Shown here in pieces: positions 33,657-45,594 of a DNA stretch of 64,000 nt (positions within the stretch are counted from its first letter, which is position 1; every line of letters begins with the position of its first letter). Source of the DNA: Voacanga thouarsii (lineage: Eukaryota > Streptophyta > Magnoliopsida > Gentianales > Apocynaceae); contig JANUWF010002356.1 of assembly GCA_026120185.1 (NCBI GenBank), positions 930,001-994,000 on the forward strand. The letters run 5' to 3'. A model generated the notes under the pieces. It had not been told where the DNA came from. It worked only from the letters and a program-made list of their open reading frames with translations, and searched no databases. Position numbers and translations under genes: made by a program.

Positions 33657-33665
33657 AAACCCTAA
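33657..33665 (+). promoter_or_regulatory. Telo-box AAACCCTAA of RH32
   Basis: A perfect telo-box 20 bp upstream of the RH32 start codon, probably in the 5'-UTR. This motif is frequent near the start of plant ribosome-biogenesis genes, which fits the predicted role of the helicase. Confidence 0.6.
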
Positions 33666-33684
33666 CTTACAGAACCTCACGAAG

Positions 33685-36600
33685 ATGAGGAAACCCAAAT
33701 CTAAGAAGTTTAAAATCCAAAAACGTCAAGCAGAGGCAGAGGAAATTGAGCTCCTCGAATCATGGATTGAATCCGGCAAGCCAGAATCCGGTTCCAATCC
33801 ACTTTCTCTTCAACCGTTGCCCCATAAAGGTCCGACTGGTCGACTGGACGATCGTTCGTTCTCGAGATACGCCGGCTGCAAAAAGTTCAGCCAATTGCCA
33901 TTATCAAAGAAAACCAAAGATGGCTTAGCTGGAGCTAAGTACAAAGACATGACCGACATACAGAGGGCCTCACTGCCCCATTCACTTTGTGGCCGGGATA
34001 TTCTTGGTGCTGCTAAAACTGGGTCGGGCAAGACCTTAGCTTTCGTAATTCCGGTGAGTTTTGGATGTCTAGCTTATACTCCTGTATATATTTTTTCCGG
34101 GCGTTAAATCAAGCTGAATTCTGGACATTTGTAGTTATGAAAGGATTTTGGCTACATTATATGGAAAATTCTATTTGGAGAGATTTATAGTAGTTTGAAT
34201 TGCCAAAATTTTCAATTATTTGTGAAGTTTGTTAGAAAGATGATTGAAGATTGGATTTTGTTAATTTTAGCTTGGGGGAGAGAATATATTATCGATTTCA
34301 GTTGCTCTCGTGGACGCTATTAGAACTAATCAGGATTTAGTTGCCTATGATGGAACTGAAAATTGACAGTACAAAAGCTTGACATGTACTTGAGGTCAGG
34401 CAGCATTTGAATAGTATAGATCTTTTTGTTTAACCTTCTAATAGTAGGGAAAATGGACAAATGGTGGAAATGTGTTAGGCCGGAAGCCATGTTCCATATG
34501 GCCAAGCATATAGCATCCCTCGGTGATACTTGGGCTGGGGTAACTTATACTGTGCACACCGGCCTCTAAAATTGAAGGAAGATGGAAAAGGAAAAAATAA
34601 AAAGAGGTGCTTTTTTGTTTTTTTTGGAATTTTGTGTGGAGGTGGTAGACTTCCATCTGTCTCAATTCTCTTCTGCTTGTCATGTAACGCTTTATTGTGC
34701 ACTTTTATCTACCGTTTTTCATTATTGTTAATGATTCTCAAAGCCTTAGCTATTTCACAAAGTATGACATTATTCTTCTTAGGTTCTGGAGAAGTTATAC
34801 AGAGCTAGATGGGGTCCAGAAGATGGGGTTGGGAGCATTATTCTATCTCCTACAAGAGAGTTAGCGGGCCAAATATTTGACGTATTGAAATCAGTTGGGA
34901 AATATCACAGTTTTAGTGCTGGGCTTCTTATTGGTGGGCGTAAAGAGGTTGATATAGAGAAAGAACATGTTAATGATCTGAACATCTTGGTGTGCACCCC
35001 AGGACGGCTTCTGCAGCACATGGACGAAACAGAAAATTTTGATTGTTCACAGCTTCAGGTCGAGATATTCATTTTGGTGTTCCCTATCTTCTTAGTACCT
35101 TAGCTCAAACTTAACAAAATTAAGTTTTTGGTCTTTGCAATATTGAAATTTTTATGCAGCATATTGATACATTTTGATTTTTGATCAAATATCTTTCCCG
35201 TCATTATCTTGATGTTCCACATCCTGGATTCATACAACAAAAATGCGTCATGTGTAGATTCAGTTAGTTTTTCACTATTTGCATTCATAACTGTATTTCT
35301 TCTTCGTATCCTTCAAACTAAACAGGAGAAATGTTTTTCCAATAGTTTTGCGTTTCCCCTCCTCACTAAGTTCGAGTTCTAGACGTGATCTTGCACAACT
35401 TGTGGATATGTGTCATTTTCCGTGCATATGGCAAGCGATCATGCTAGTATTCATGGAGGAGGGTAGAATTATCTGGGGAAATCAATGTAGTAGTTTTTCT
35501 GGCAATAAGATTAGATTTCTCTGGTTCCCTGTAAATATGGTAATTTTCAGATTTTATGCTTCTTTAGTAGCTGACTTGGTGTGTTTTCCTGGTCAGGAAA
35601 CAGGTTCTGGTGCTTGATGAGGCAGATCGTATTCTTGATGAGAAATTTAAGAAAGATTTGAATGCATTAATTTCACAATTGCCAAAACGCCGACAAACCT
35701 TACTCTTCTCGGCCACCCAAACAAAATCTGTTCAAGATCTTGCGAGGCTCAGTCTGAAGGATCCAGAATACCTTAGTGTGCATGAGGAATCTGCAACTGC
35801 CACTCCTGATCACTTGGAGCAAACAGCCATGATAGTTCCTCTTGAGCAAAAATTAGACATGTTATGGAGTTTTGTAAAGGCGCATCTTAATTCAAGAATG
35901 CTAGTGTTTCTTTCAAGCTGCAAGCAGGTAATTTCTGCATTATGTTTGATTGGGCTGGAAAAGCATGTGCTATGTTTTGGTGCTATGACTTTTTTATTAT
36001 GATAATAGTTTAAGGCAGAAGAACCCCCTATTGCTACATCAGACAATCATCAGGCATCTCATCAAATATCATCTTTTCCTTCTTTGTGAGCATAGTGCAT
36101 CTGTAGATCTCCTGTGAGAACCTCCCCCACCCCACCTTCTTTTAGGTTTGTTGGCGTCCTTGTGCTTGTCAGCTTTTGTATCAACTATCTCTGGCTAATC
36201 ATTCAAAGAGTTAGAGGGTGGATAGATAAGAAAATTTCCATCCTTCTAATACAACAATTTGTTTTTTGGTTACCAAGAGTTACTGATAAGGTTTCTATTG
36301 ATAACTTGTAGTTTGTTTAGTCATATTCAGTGCTCGTTCTTATAAGTTTGTGGAGAAGTTGTTTCCCCTCCCCCCTCTTTGTCTCTGGGAGGATAATACA
36401 ACAATGACAAAAAATTAAGCCTTAGTCCCAAGAAATTTGGGATCAACTACATGAACTAATACGAGGCTACGTGTAGTCATCCATATAAATCCTCTCTCTC
36501 CACTTCCTTCTATCGACCGTCAAACTCTCATCCAAATCTAACAAAGACATATCTCTCCCAATCACTTCTATTCATGTCGTTTTAGGCCCGCCTCTACCTT

Positions 36601-39600
36601 TGTCTAACCTATCGTGCCTCCCTCCCTTCCTCCCTTAATCCTTCTAACAGGAGCATTCCTCGATCTTCTCTGTACATGTCCAAATCAACGCAAGCGGCTT
36701 TCTCTCACCTTCTCCTCAATAGATGCTACTCCCACCTTTTCCGTAATGGTCTCATTTCTGACTCTATTCTTTCTAGTATATCCACACATCCACCGTAACA
36801 TACGCATATCAGTTACTTTCATTTTGTGAATATGACACATTTTAACTGCCCAACATTCCGTGCTATATAGCAAAGCATGTTTGACGACTGTTCTATAGAA
36901 CTTTCCCTTTAGGCTCAATGGTATATTACGATCACATAAGTGCAGCGTGTTGCTGAGTAGGGAACGCCTCCACGAAGTCTATCGATTGGTTCATGTCATG
37001 GATATGACTATATTTTACGTTGGCCATCACAAGTCTTACCGCAACTCTCCTCCTTTATCCTGGCTTGAGACTGGCAATGAACACCGCAAACAAAGCCCAC
37101 GGAACTCACAAGTGGAGTTTCTGGGAGGCTAATGATGTTTAAAATTTTAAGGAGTGGATGACGATTGTACTACTCACTGAGCAGCCTGTGATTCATTTTT
37201 GTGATGAAAACTGCCATTTTCTAGACCAGTGAACGCTCACAAAAGAAAAATTGTTTGGTGTTTTAAATGATGAAATGTTACATCCACCTTTTGTCTTCTT
37301 ATCTGTTGTTAATTTCCTTTCTATGCTGTATACAGGTTAAATTTGTGTTTGAAGCATTCAAGAAACTTCGTCCTGGAATTCCCTTGAAGTGTCTTCATGG
37401 GAGGATGAAGCAGGAAAAACGAATGGGTATTTATTCCCAGTTTTGTGAGAAACGTTCAATTCTTTTTGCCACTGATGTTGCCTCAAGAGGACTTGATTTT
37501 AACAAGACTGTTGATTGGGTTGTCCAGGTTTGTTACTCTTTGAGGATGGAAAGTTTTCAAATTCAGGTCATTGGTTTGATTAAGCGTCTGACAAAACTTG
37601 GGATAATGATCATAATCTTCCTATCCATGTACTTACAGGTAGATTGTCCAGAGAATGTTGCTGCTTACATACATAGAGTTGGCAGAACTGCTCGCTTCAT
37701 GTCTGGTGGCAGATCTCTTCTATTTCTTGCACCTTCCGAAATGAATATGCTAAAGAAATTACAGGATAAAAAGATACCCATTAAATTTACTAAGGTGCAC
37801 TTCTTGTTCTCTTTATTTCAAATTTTAGGTGGCTGACAAATTTTAGTTATTCAACTGGGACCAACTATAATGCTTGTAGTTGTAGCTAACCTTGCTTGAA
37901 TTTATGTTTGTCCTTGACCAGTTGACCTTATAAACTGCTAACTGCTGCAGGCAAATACAAAAAGGTTACAACCTGTTTCAGGTTTGTTGGCAGCATTGCT
38001 GGTCAAGTATCCAAACCTGCAGACCTTGGCTCAAAGAGCATTTATTACTTACTTGAAGTCTGTACATAAACAACAGGATAAGGAGGTCTTTGATGTTACA
38101 AAACTCCCTATTGATGAATTCTCTGCATCATTAGGTGTTCCAATGACTCCCAAGATCCGTTTTCTTAAGCAGAGAATGAAGGGAAAGGTTTATGAGGAAT
38201 TGTCACTTTCACAGGCAACTAATGCAAATGAGAATTTATTGGAAAATCATACAGACAGGTTTGACACCAGTAAATTTGAGGAAGAAGCTGACACCGAAGT
38301 AGGAAAAGAGATTCTTCTTCAAAGGGAGACATTACATAGTGAAAAAGGAACCGAAATTGGAGACCCTGGGTACATATTCTCTTCTTCGTTAGCGGGCACC
38401 GAAGTAGGAAAAGAGAATCTTCTTCGAAGGGAGACATTAAATAGTGAAAAAGGAACTGAAATTGGAGACCTTGGGTACATATTCTCTTCTTTGTTCTTAG
38501 TGGGCTTATTCATATTACTTAGAAGGATCATTTTGCAAGTCTGCAGAGGATTTATGAAATGGCCTGCATTATTTAGTTGAGTGGCTGATTATGTTGTCGG
38601 TCGTCATTTATTATGGTGATATATTAAGGCTATACTTGGGTACGAATTGGATTGAGATGAGTTTGTTAAAATTTAATAAAATATTATTAAATGTGAGGTT
38701 CAATCATTAATGATAGAGAGAAAATATGATGTGTTGTGAGTATATGACAGCTCCCGAGTAACGAAAATTATTTAAATTTATATTATTTTAAATTGAAGTT
38801 TTTGGTTTGGATTAAGAAGACCCAAATATAGTCTAATTTTTTGATGTTCTTCTGGCTGTTAACTTCAAGTATTTTGTTAGGAATGGAACAAGGGTTTTGA
38901 AGAAAAAAAAGCTGAAGATCAATGTGCATAGACCAGTGGGGACTAGGGTTGTGTTTGATGATGAAGGAAACACCTTACCCCCACTTGCAAAATTGGCTGA
39001 TGGGAAAAGCAGTGGTGACTTGGTTCAACTTGATAAAGACAAAGGTAAGATTTTTGCTTGGGATGGTCATTTTGAAAGAGTTTCTATTCTATGCTTATGA
39101 ATTCATTGTCTCTTGAGGCAATGTTCTTACTGGATAGAGTGTCATTGCACCAATCTGCTGCCTATTTGTTATTATAGACTTCACTTACAAGAGAAACTGT
39201 AATTTATGCATGATTATGACTGAATCTCTGCTGGGAACCAGTGTGCTCCTGAGGGTGTAGATCGTGTGTGTGTGTGTGTGTGTTTTTAAGTCCTACAAAG
39301 ATATCCCTTATGCGCTTGTCATCAAGCCTTTGAACTGCTTCTAATCTTGCAATTCGTTCTGCAGTTAAACAAAGATACGCAGAGCTGAGGAAAGAGTTGA
39401 AGCAGGTGGATGAGGAAGACAAGGCTCTGGATCGCAAGCGTCGAAAAGAAAAAAGAATCAAGGACAAGGTAAAATGGAAGAAGGAAAATACAGAGGATGA
39501 GTCACACATGGAAAGTGAAGATGGGCTTTCTGTTTCAGATAGAGAAGAAAATGGAAGTAGAGTCAACAAGAAAGCAAAAATATATTTTCACAGCGACAGT

Positions 39601-39714
39601 GATGATGGCGAGAGCCAGAGAGAGAAGGATAATAAGGTTGTTGGCAGTGGCTCTATGTCTCTGGAAGAGCAAGAGAAACTGGCTCTTAAGTTGCTGAGCT
39701 CCATGCATTCCTAG
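33685..39714 (+). CDS. RH32: DEAD-box ATP-dependent RNA helicase, RH32/Dbp4/DDX10 type, 784 aa
   Basis: Exons 33685-34053, 34783-35058, 35604-35927, 37336-37527, 37639-37794, 37951-38474, 38881-39044 and 39365-39714, all GT-AG and in phase. Helicase motifs in order: Q-motif region ([12 protein letters not shown] to TDIQ, ending residue 93), Walker [10 protein letters not shown] (109-117), PTREL (146-150), DEAD (220-223), SAT (251-253), [10 protein letters not shown] in motif V, and HRVGRTAR motif VI (399-406). A C-terminal extension follows with [19 protein letters not shown] and a lysine-rich and acidic tail. Yeast Dbp4 and human DDX10 act in the nucleolus on U14 snoRNA release and 18S rRNA processing; the same role is inferred here. 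Exon 6 holds a 105-bp in-frame tandem duplication with two equivalent donors. Intron 3 holds LINE sequence. Confidence 0.93.
36395..37090 (-). mobile_element. LINE fragment in RH32 intron 3
   Basis: The minus strand encodes [20 protein letters not shown] followed by [19 protein letters not shown] and [18 protein letters not shown], which I recognise as the C-terminal end of a plant LINE (RTE-like) reverse transcriptase protein. The flank near 36418-36460 (CTTAGTCCCAAGAAATTTGG) resembles the 3' end of such elements. Only this terminal piece is present, and the borders are approximate. Confidence 0.7.
38293..38505 (+). repeat. 105-bp tandem duplication in RH32 exon 6
   Basis: Copy 1 (38293-38397) and copy 2 (38398-38505) both start ACCGAAGTAGGAAAAGAG and run through GAAATTGGAGACC, the donor-like GGGTACATATTC and a TTAG-ending stretch. 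A repeat of 35 codons keeps the frame. Both copies contain the exon-6 donor sequence, at 38370 and at 38475. Confidence 0.9.
38630..38831. mobile_element. Possible MITE in RH32 intron 6
   Basis: The ends are imperfect inverted repeats: CTATACTTGGGT at the left and, read on the other strand, CTATATTTGGGT at the right. Similar wording recurs near 32335-32545. I find no clear target duplication, so the class is uncertain. Confidence 0.4.
39264..39282. repeat. GT microsatellite in RH32 intron 7
   Basis: A run of about nine GT units between exons 7 and 8, followed by a T-run. Confidence 0.9.
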
Positions 39715-40270
39715 AATCTTTTGCTTTCAAAGTTTTTTTCAGGACATGAAGGACCGTTGTTTGGCTTCCAGAAACGTACAGTTTGACGTTTAGGCATTTC
39801 TTTGGCTATTTTATTGTAATTGTATCCTCCTTTCTTTGCCTGCAAATCTTCAGATGTTGGGCCCGAAAAGAAAACAAACTCTGTAGAGAGGTTTTGCCTC
39901 TTTGGTCATTGATTTTTCATATATAATGAGGGACTGATCCCACAATTTTGATGAACTATTCTTGCGGCATACAAATGAGGATGCTAAGTATGCATTGTTA
40001 TCGTTTGAAGTAATATTTCAATAATTGAATACCTAGGGTACGGTAGAATTATTTTTTTTTTTCCAAAAAGGATTTATTTTGATTAAAAATAAATTTAATG
40101 TAAACTAATTAATTTTATTTCCAAGATATTAGTTGTAAATTACAATATTAATCCTTGATTTTTAATTTTTATAAATTTAAGATTATACTCACAGTTTTGT
40201 TAAAATACTAGTGTTTTATAACAAACAAAAAGGTGCGATTTCAGAAAAACTTATTATAAGGGGAAAGTGG
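39715..40270. other. RH32 3'-UTR and intergenic spacer
   Basis: The first 200-250 bp are the likely RH32 3'-UTR. The remainder is AT-rich and leads into the RBP45 promoter. No gene is seen. Confidence 0.6.
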
Positions 40271-40380
40271 TGGGCTCAATTGGGCTATGTGCCAAAAGTG
40301 CATCGGTCCGGCCCAAATTCCCATCCCCCACAATTCGAAGCACCGACACAGAGAATCCGACCTAGTACCCACTATAAATA
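40271..40380 (+). promoter_or_regulatory. RBP45 core promoter: site II motifs and TATA box
   Basis: Two TGGGCT words (40271 and 40281) and GGCCCA (40310) match plant site II elements. A TATA box, TATAAATA, is at 40373-40380, about 220 bp upstream of the ATG, so the 5'-UTR should be near 190 bases. Confidence 0.6.
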
Positions 40381-40575
40381 GCAGTCCCCTTGACCGAAAA
40401 TCCCCCCTTTTGTTAACCCTATCTAATTAGGGTACCTTTTATTAGTCCTTTGTCTCGGACCACATCGTATCCATATCTTTATATACATCAATTATAATTA
40501 CCTTTCATACATCCTTAATTTGTCTTTCTTTCAAATTTTCCTTGTGAATTCACTCCTTTTTTACCCAATTAGGTG

Positions 40576-40583
40576 TAGGGTTT
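40576..40583 (+). promoter_or_regulatory. Telo-box TAGGGTTT in the RBP45 leader
   Basis: Reverse-strand form of the telo-box, 19 bp before the ATG. Together with the upstream site II motifs it forms the usual pair seen at plant translation-related genes. Confidence 0.5.
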
Positions 40584-40601
40584 ATCGTTTTGATTTTCAA
40601 G

Positions 40602-43600
40602 ATGATGCAACCAGGCGGTGTTCCTCCTCCAGTCGCCCCTAACAACCACCACCAGCAGCAGCAGCAGTACCAAATACCGCCACCGCAGCAGCAGTGGTTG
40701 ATGATGCCCCCACCGCAGCCACAGCAACCCCCGATGCAGCCCCAGGCTCCGCATGGCTGGGGCCAGCAACCGATGTCGGCTCCTCAGCAGCAGCAGCAAT
40801 TCGGAGTTCCTTCTCCAGCATCTTCTGGGTCCGACGAGATTCGGTCTCTTTGGATTGGCGACTTGCAGTACTGGATGGATGAGAATTATCTGTCTAACTG
40901 TTTCTCACACACCGGAGAGGTATACAGTTTTAACTAATAGACCTTTGTATAAATTTGTAAAAGCTTATTTTACAGTCTTTGGTGAATTTTGGGCATGGTA
41001 ATTATTGGTTTTCTGATAAGAAAATCTATGTTATTTAGGGTAAAGTTGTATATTTTGGTTCGATATAGGGAAAAAATTAAATCTTTTGGTGTTGAGTAGT
41101 AGGCCAGAACTCTGTGTTTTCTGTTTTAGAAATCTTATATGCATATGTATGTGTTACTGTGAGGCCTGGAATTGTTGTTGGGCTAATGTGGTTGTTGATC
41201 ATCTCTTTTTTGCTCGGTGTCTGTTCTCAGCTAGTTTCGGTGAAAGTGATACGCAATAAGCTAACTGGTCAGTCTGAGGGTTATGGATTTATTGAATTCC
41301 GGACCCGTGCTACGGCAGAGAGTATTTTACAGTCATACAATGGAACAATGATGCCAAATGCGGAACAAACCTTTAGGTTGAACTGGGCTACCCTTGGTGC
41401 TGGTGAGAAGAGGACAGATGACACCCCAGACTACACCATATTTGTTGGAGATTTGGCTGCCGATGTCAATGATTACCTGCTTCAGGAAACATTCAAAGCT
41501 GTGTATAAGTCTGTGAAGGGAGCAAAAGTTGTCACAGATAGGAACACTGGACGATCCAAGGGCTATGGATTTGTTAGGTTTGGAGATGAGAGTGAACAGC
41601 TTCGTTCTATGGCAGAGATGAATGGTGTCCTTTGTTCTACCAGGCCCATGAGGATTGGGCCTGCAGCTAACAAAAAAACCATGGGTGGTCAGCAAATTCA
41701 GAAAGGTATATGCTTTAGCAGTTCTTTGATCTATTTAAAGCACCTTGGTGTGATATGAGATGATAGTGGTAATGATGTTGCTGTGATATTTTTGTTCTGT
41801 GATGTTTTTTGTTCAATTTGAGGTCTGTTAAAATTTCCCCCCGTTCTGTTTGCTTGTTTCTTAATGTGGTCGAAGCAATAGGTTTCTAGTTGATGGATTT
41901 GGAAGTTATTTTTAAGATTTGAATGCTCTTTCAGTTGTGCATTTGAAGATACGCTGGAATTTACAAAGTCATTTCCTTCCAAGTACTTACCTTTGTGAAC
42001 TTGGGCTCCTATAATTCTGCCAAAATTTGCCAAAACTTATAAAACTCATGTTGTCTCAAAGCAGGACACAGAGAGGCTCTCATTTACGGGGGCCTGGAAC
42101 TGATTTCAGCTGAAATGATTCCACTTTAATGGGTGGCCTTCTCTTAGGTCAGTTAATTTGTTTACGTCGTGAGCTTTGTTCATGTTCTTGTGGCATCTTT
42201 TATGCTACACACACTTATTTTCCAGTTCCATTTTTCTGAAAGTAATTAAAGCAGGCAAATTTAGTTTCTTTTTCTTCAAGCGTTATATTCCTTACCAAGT
42301 ATCTTCTTCATTTTGGAAGTCTAAGAGATCGGTTGCTTAATGGCTTTACAAATATCTTTTCTTCACAACCATGTTGTTACTGATGGTAGTTTATTGAGCA
42401 ACGTCATGTTTTTAATGTTGGTAGTTGGGCATTGTTCTTGAATGTCATGTAGTAGTGGTTAAACTTGTAGTTTAATTTACCCATTTTTGTCATGAGGTCT
42501 AATCAAGGACTTGCCCTGCCGTTGGAGAAACCTGATTAGATTACCTTACTATAGGTTTCTGAAGCTTTTACTGCCATCACATCTTTGGTTGCAAATCTCA
42601 TCTCTTATCATTGTCTTCCCTTGGTCCCATGGTGGCAGTCAACATCTAGTCTCATAAATAGTCTATGTAAGTGCATGACAGCAAGCTCCAAGTGTTTCTA
42701 AAAATTATTTGATACATCCAGAAACGAAAATCAAGTTTCTGTTTCTCAATTGTCAGTTATGTGATATCTGTAAAACTGGTTCCCTCTAAGTGAACAAAAA
42801 TGAGTGATCAGGGTATGTGTATTGGGTATGCTTGTAATTCCTTCAGTTTCTGTGAATGTATGTTCAAATTGTGGAGAACTGTTTGTATCTTCCCTGAAGT
42901 ATGCACAAAATGCGTTTATTTTGATATTAGGAAATTACATCCTCAAGAGCTTTGACATGAAAAACCAACCAATCTTGTCATGTGTTACTTTTATTTTATG
43001 AAGTATGCATTTGTAGTGTTCTTAAGAAAAGAAAGAAGACAAAAACAGGTTGATTACTTTCTCCAATGAAGACCGACAGTTAAGTTTTTTGTTTTCTTCT
43101 TTTTGTGTGGTAGTTTTTGTGTTTTGTTGTGGTTTGTTTCATTGTGAGATCCAGCTATAAATCGTTCAAAATTTTTGTATCCCTTTGTTTCGTCATTGGG
43201 CTTCTGTTCACCTTCATTTGTCATTTGCAGCAACCAGCCAGAGTTCTCTAGCGAATCAAGGCGAGAGTGATCCAAATAATACAACTGTGAGTAATCTGTC
43301 TTGCAGTTGCAAGCATTTATTTATTTTAGCGTTATTGACATCAGCTGGCAAGTGCAGATATTTGTGGGTGGTCTGGACCCTAGTGTGACAGATGAGCATT
43401 TGAGGCAGGTATTTGCCCCTTACGGTGATTTGGTTCATGTAAAGATACCAGTGGGAAAGAGGTGTGGGTTTGTTCAATTTTCTAACAGGTAACTAATTTG
43501 TTTTCCTCAGAAGTCTCTATATTAGTTTTCTTGCTGATGGTCTCCAATTCTTGATTATGTTCAATTGCCTGTATTTCATATATTCTAGGGTGAATGCTGA

Positions 43601-44389
43601 ACAAGCTTTGTCAAGCTTGAATGGTACACAGCTTGGAGGACAAAATATTCGCTTGTCATGGGGACGTAGTCCATCAAACAAACAGGTTTGAGTTATTTTG
43701 ATATATTTTTATATGTTTGCACTTTCACATTTTGTTTCTCACTTTAATTTTGCTTTTGTCAGCCGGAGCAGACACAGTGGAATGGTGGTGGATACTATGG
43801 GTATCAACAAGGTTATGAGGCATATGGTTATGGTCAACCTCCCCAGGACCCAAATATGTACTATGGTGGGTACCCTGGTTATGCAAATTACCAACAGCCA
43901 CAGCAGGTAAAGGACAATGTTTTGAACGTGGTTGTCATGTAGGGTAGTATATTAAGCACAGGGATGAGGTCTTGAGAGAAAAAGAGCTCTTTGATTCTTC
44001 AGCAATGGTGGGGGTTGGGGGGGCTCAGGTCATTCCTTTTCTGTATTTTGTTTTGTCAAGGGTAGGATTTTTTTTTTTTTTTTGGGTTTGGGGGGTGGCG
44101 GGGTGGTGGGTTTCAAAAGATGCTGACCTCCCTAGTTATCTAGTCTACTGCCAAGGGTTTGCTTTAGAAGAAATTTTTAGTTAACTGAGGTTCTTTCACT
44201 AAATAAAAGGTCTGTAATGTGTGATTGTGCGACACATCTGTTGAGCTCTTTCGCCCGGACGGGCCTCAGTCAGTTGTCTTTGAAATAGGTCATGAAAATT
44301 TTGTGAATTCAAATATACTCTGGCATTACTCCTTCACACCGATGAAATTTGGGAAACTAATTTTGTGGTGCACTCGTTAATTGCAGTGA
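40602..44389 (+). CDS. RBP45: RBP45-type polyadenylate-binding protein with three RRMs, 407 aa
   Basis: Exons 40602-40919, 41231-41705, 43231-43286, 43358-43488, 43589-43685, 43763-43906 and 44387-44389. The N-terminus is rich in Gln and Pro. RRM1 covers about 82-160 (LWIGDL, GYGFIEF), RRM2 174-252 (IFVGDL, GYGFVRF) and RRM3 283-355 (IFVGGL, CGFVQF). The tail is Gly/Tyr/Gln-rich. Family members bind U-rich or poly(A) RNA, mainly in the nucleus. Length agrees with tobacco RBP45 (about 409). The stop TGA is the first codon of the last exon; reading on past 43906 instead would add 11 codons and stop at 43942. A second ATG directly follows the first at 40605. A likely functional gene with a long (1.5 kb) second intron. 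Confidence 0.92.
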
Positions 44390-45594
44390 GATATTCATCT
44401 CGTTCGTGAGCCTGCCAGCATTAGAAGATGGTTGCCGGGACTCAGGGAATTTGTTTGATTTGGCTGCTAGGCAGGGGTGATGGAACCCGAACTGGCTGAG
44501 ATATTTGATTGCTTGGGGTTTGATGTACTGAGGAATCTATATGTTGTTACATACTGTTTTAATTTTCCTAGCTCTATTATCCAATTTGCCTAAGTACTAG
44601 TGTTTGTCATGAGGATGTCAAATTGGCAAATAATGTGATCTATAGTTTTTATATGTTGTGACTGTGGAATGGTTTTTTCCTGAAGGCTATTTCATTTCTG
44701 TTGTTTTGGACGGGAAAGAATGGGGATCCACTGTTTATGATTGTTGGTGGCTTTGTTGCTTTGCCACCTTTTTAAATTCACAGTTCCTTGTAATTGCAGT
44801 AAATTTTGTATCCGCCATTGAGGTCGCTCTCCTAAAATTTGACAAAGTAGCGTGCACTGGCTAACAGCTAACTGCTTGTTACGCTATGCGGCCATTGCCG
44901 GATGCTTCAGATCCTGAATTGCCCGATCTGAGGTTTTTGGGGGGAGAAAATGGGAGTGGACTGAAATAAAAATATTCATTATTTGTGTTTAGTTGGGAGT
45001 TTATAAGTTTAAAAACAAAGTAATCAAAGATTTCTAAAATATAGTATTCAAGAATGTTTTGGGGCCGCCAAGTGACTGCTGTGATCGAAGGGGAGTTGAT
45101 GAAGTGGTTCGGAAGATTATTTTTTCAGTGAAGTAATATATTTTTTTAAATAAAACAATATTATTATGATGTTAATTTTAATGGTTCGTGACTGTTAATT
45201 GTAATTTTCGCTAGCAGGATCTAAGGTAGATTATTAGTTGTTGCTTCATTAATGTAGATTGCATCGAAGCATACAGACGAAATAGGTCGTATAGGCGAAA
45301 GCGCAGGACAGGGTTTTATTGTCCCATATCATCAACAGATAGAAAGAAGCTTAGGCATTGGAATCATAAACGAAGAGCATAGTTTGGGAGTAAAGCACAG
45401 CATTGTCCCCAGATCACCACATTGGATCAACTTCACCATCATCACCAGCTTACCGGGTTCTCCAAGGAACTTGATTTCCAACCAAAATAATACTGCCAAC
45501 GTACAAGGATGCCTATAAATACATTTTGTTCCCCAAGTGATTTCAACCGCTACTCTTGACTTCCTAATCAACTTATTGCAGCTCTCGAGTACTG
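44390..45594. other. RBP45 3'-UTR and promoter of the protease gene
   Basis: The first several hundred bases should be RBP45 3'-UTR. The remainder is spacer and the protease promoter. No coding exon is visible. Confidence 0.6.
45514..45521 (+). promoter_or_regulatory. TATA box of the cysteine protease gene
   Basis: TATAAATA lies 74 bp upstream of the TATA-class protease gene's ATG, giving a predicted transcription start near 45545-45550 and a short 5'-UTR. Confidence 0.65.

Noticed and set aside
38370..38391. A 22-bp intron between the two copies of the RH32 duplication
   Set aside because: It has GT and TAG ends but is far below the minimum length of plant introns. It is more likely translated when the second donor is used.
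40569..40821. Frames on both strands over the Gln/Pro-rich start of RBP45
   Set aside because: CAG and CCN repeats give open frames in all phases. Only the frame with RRMs continues correctly through the splice sites.
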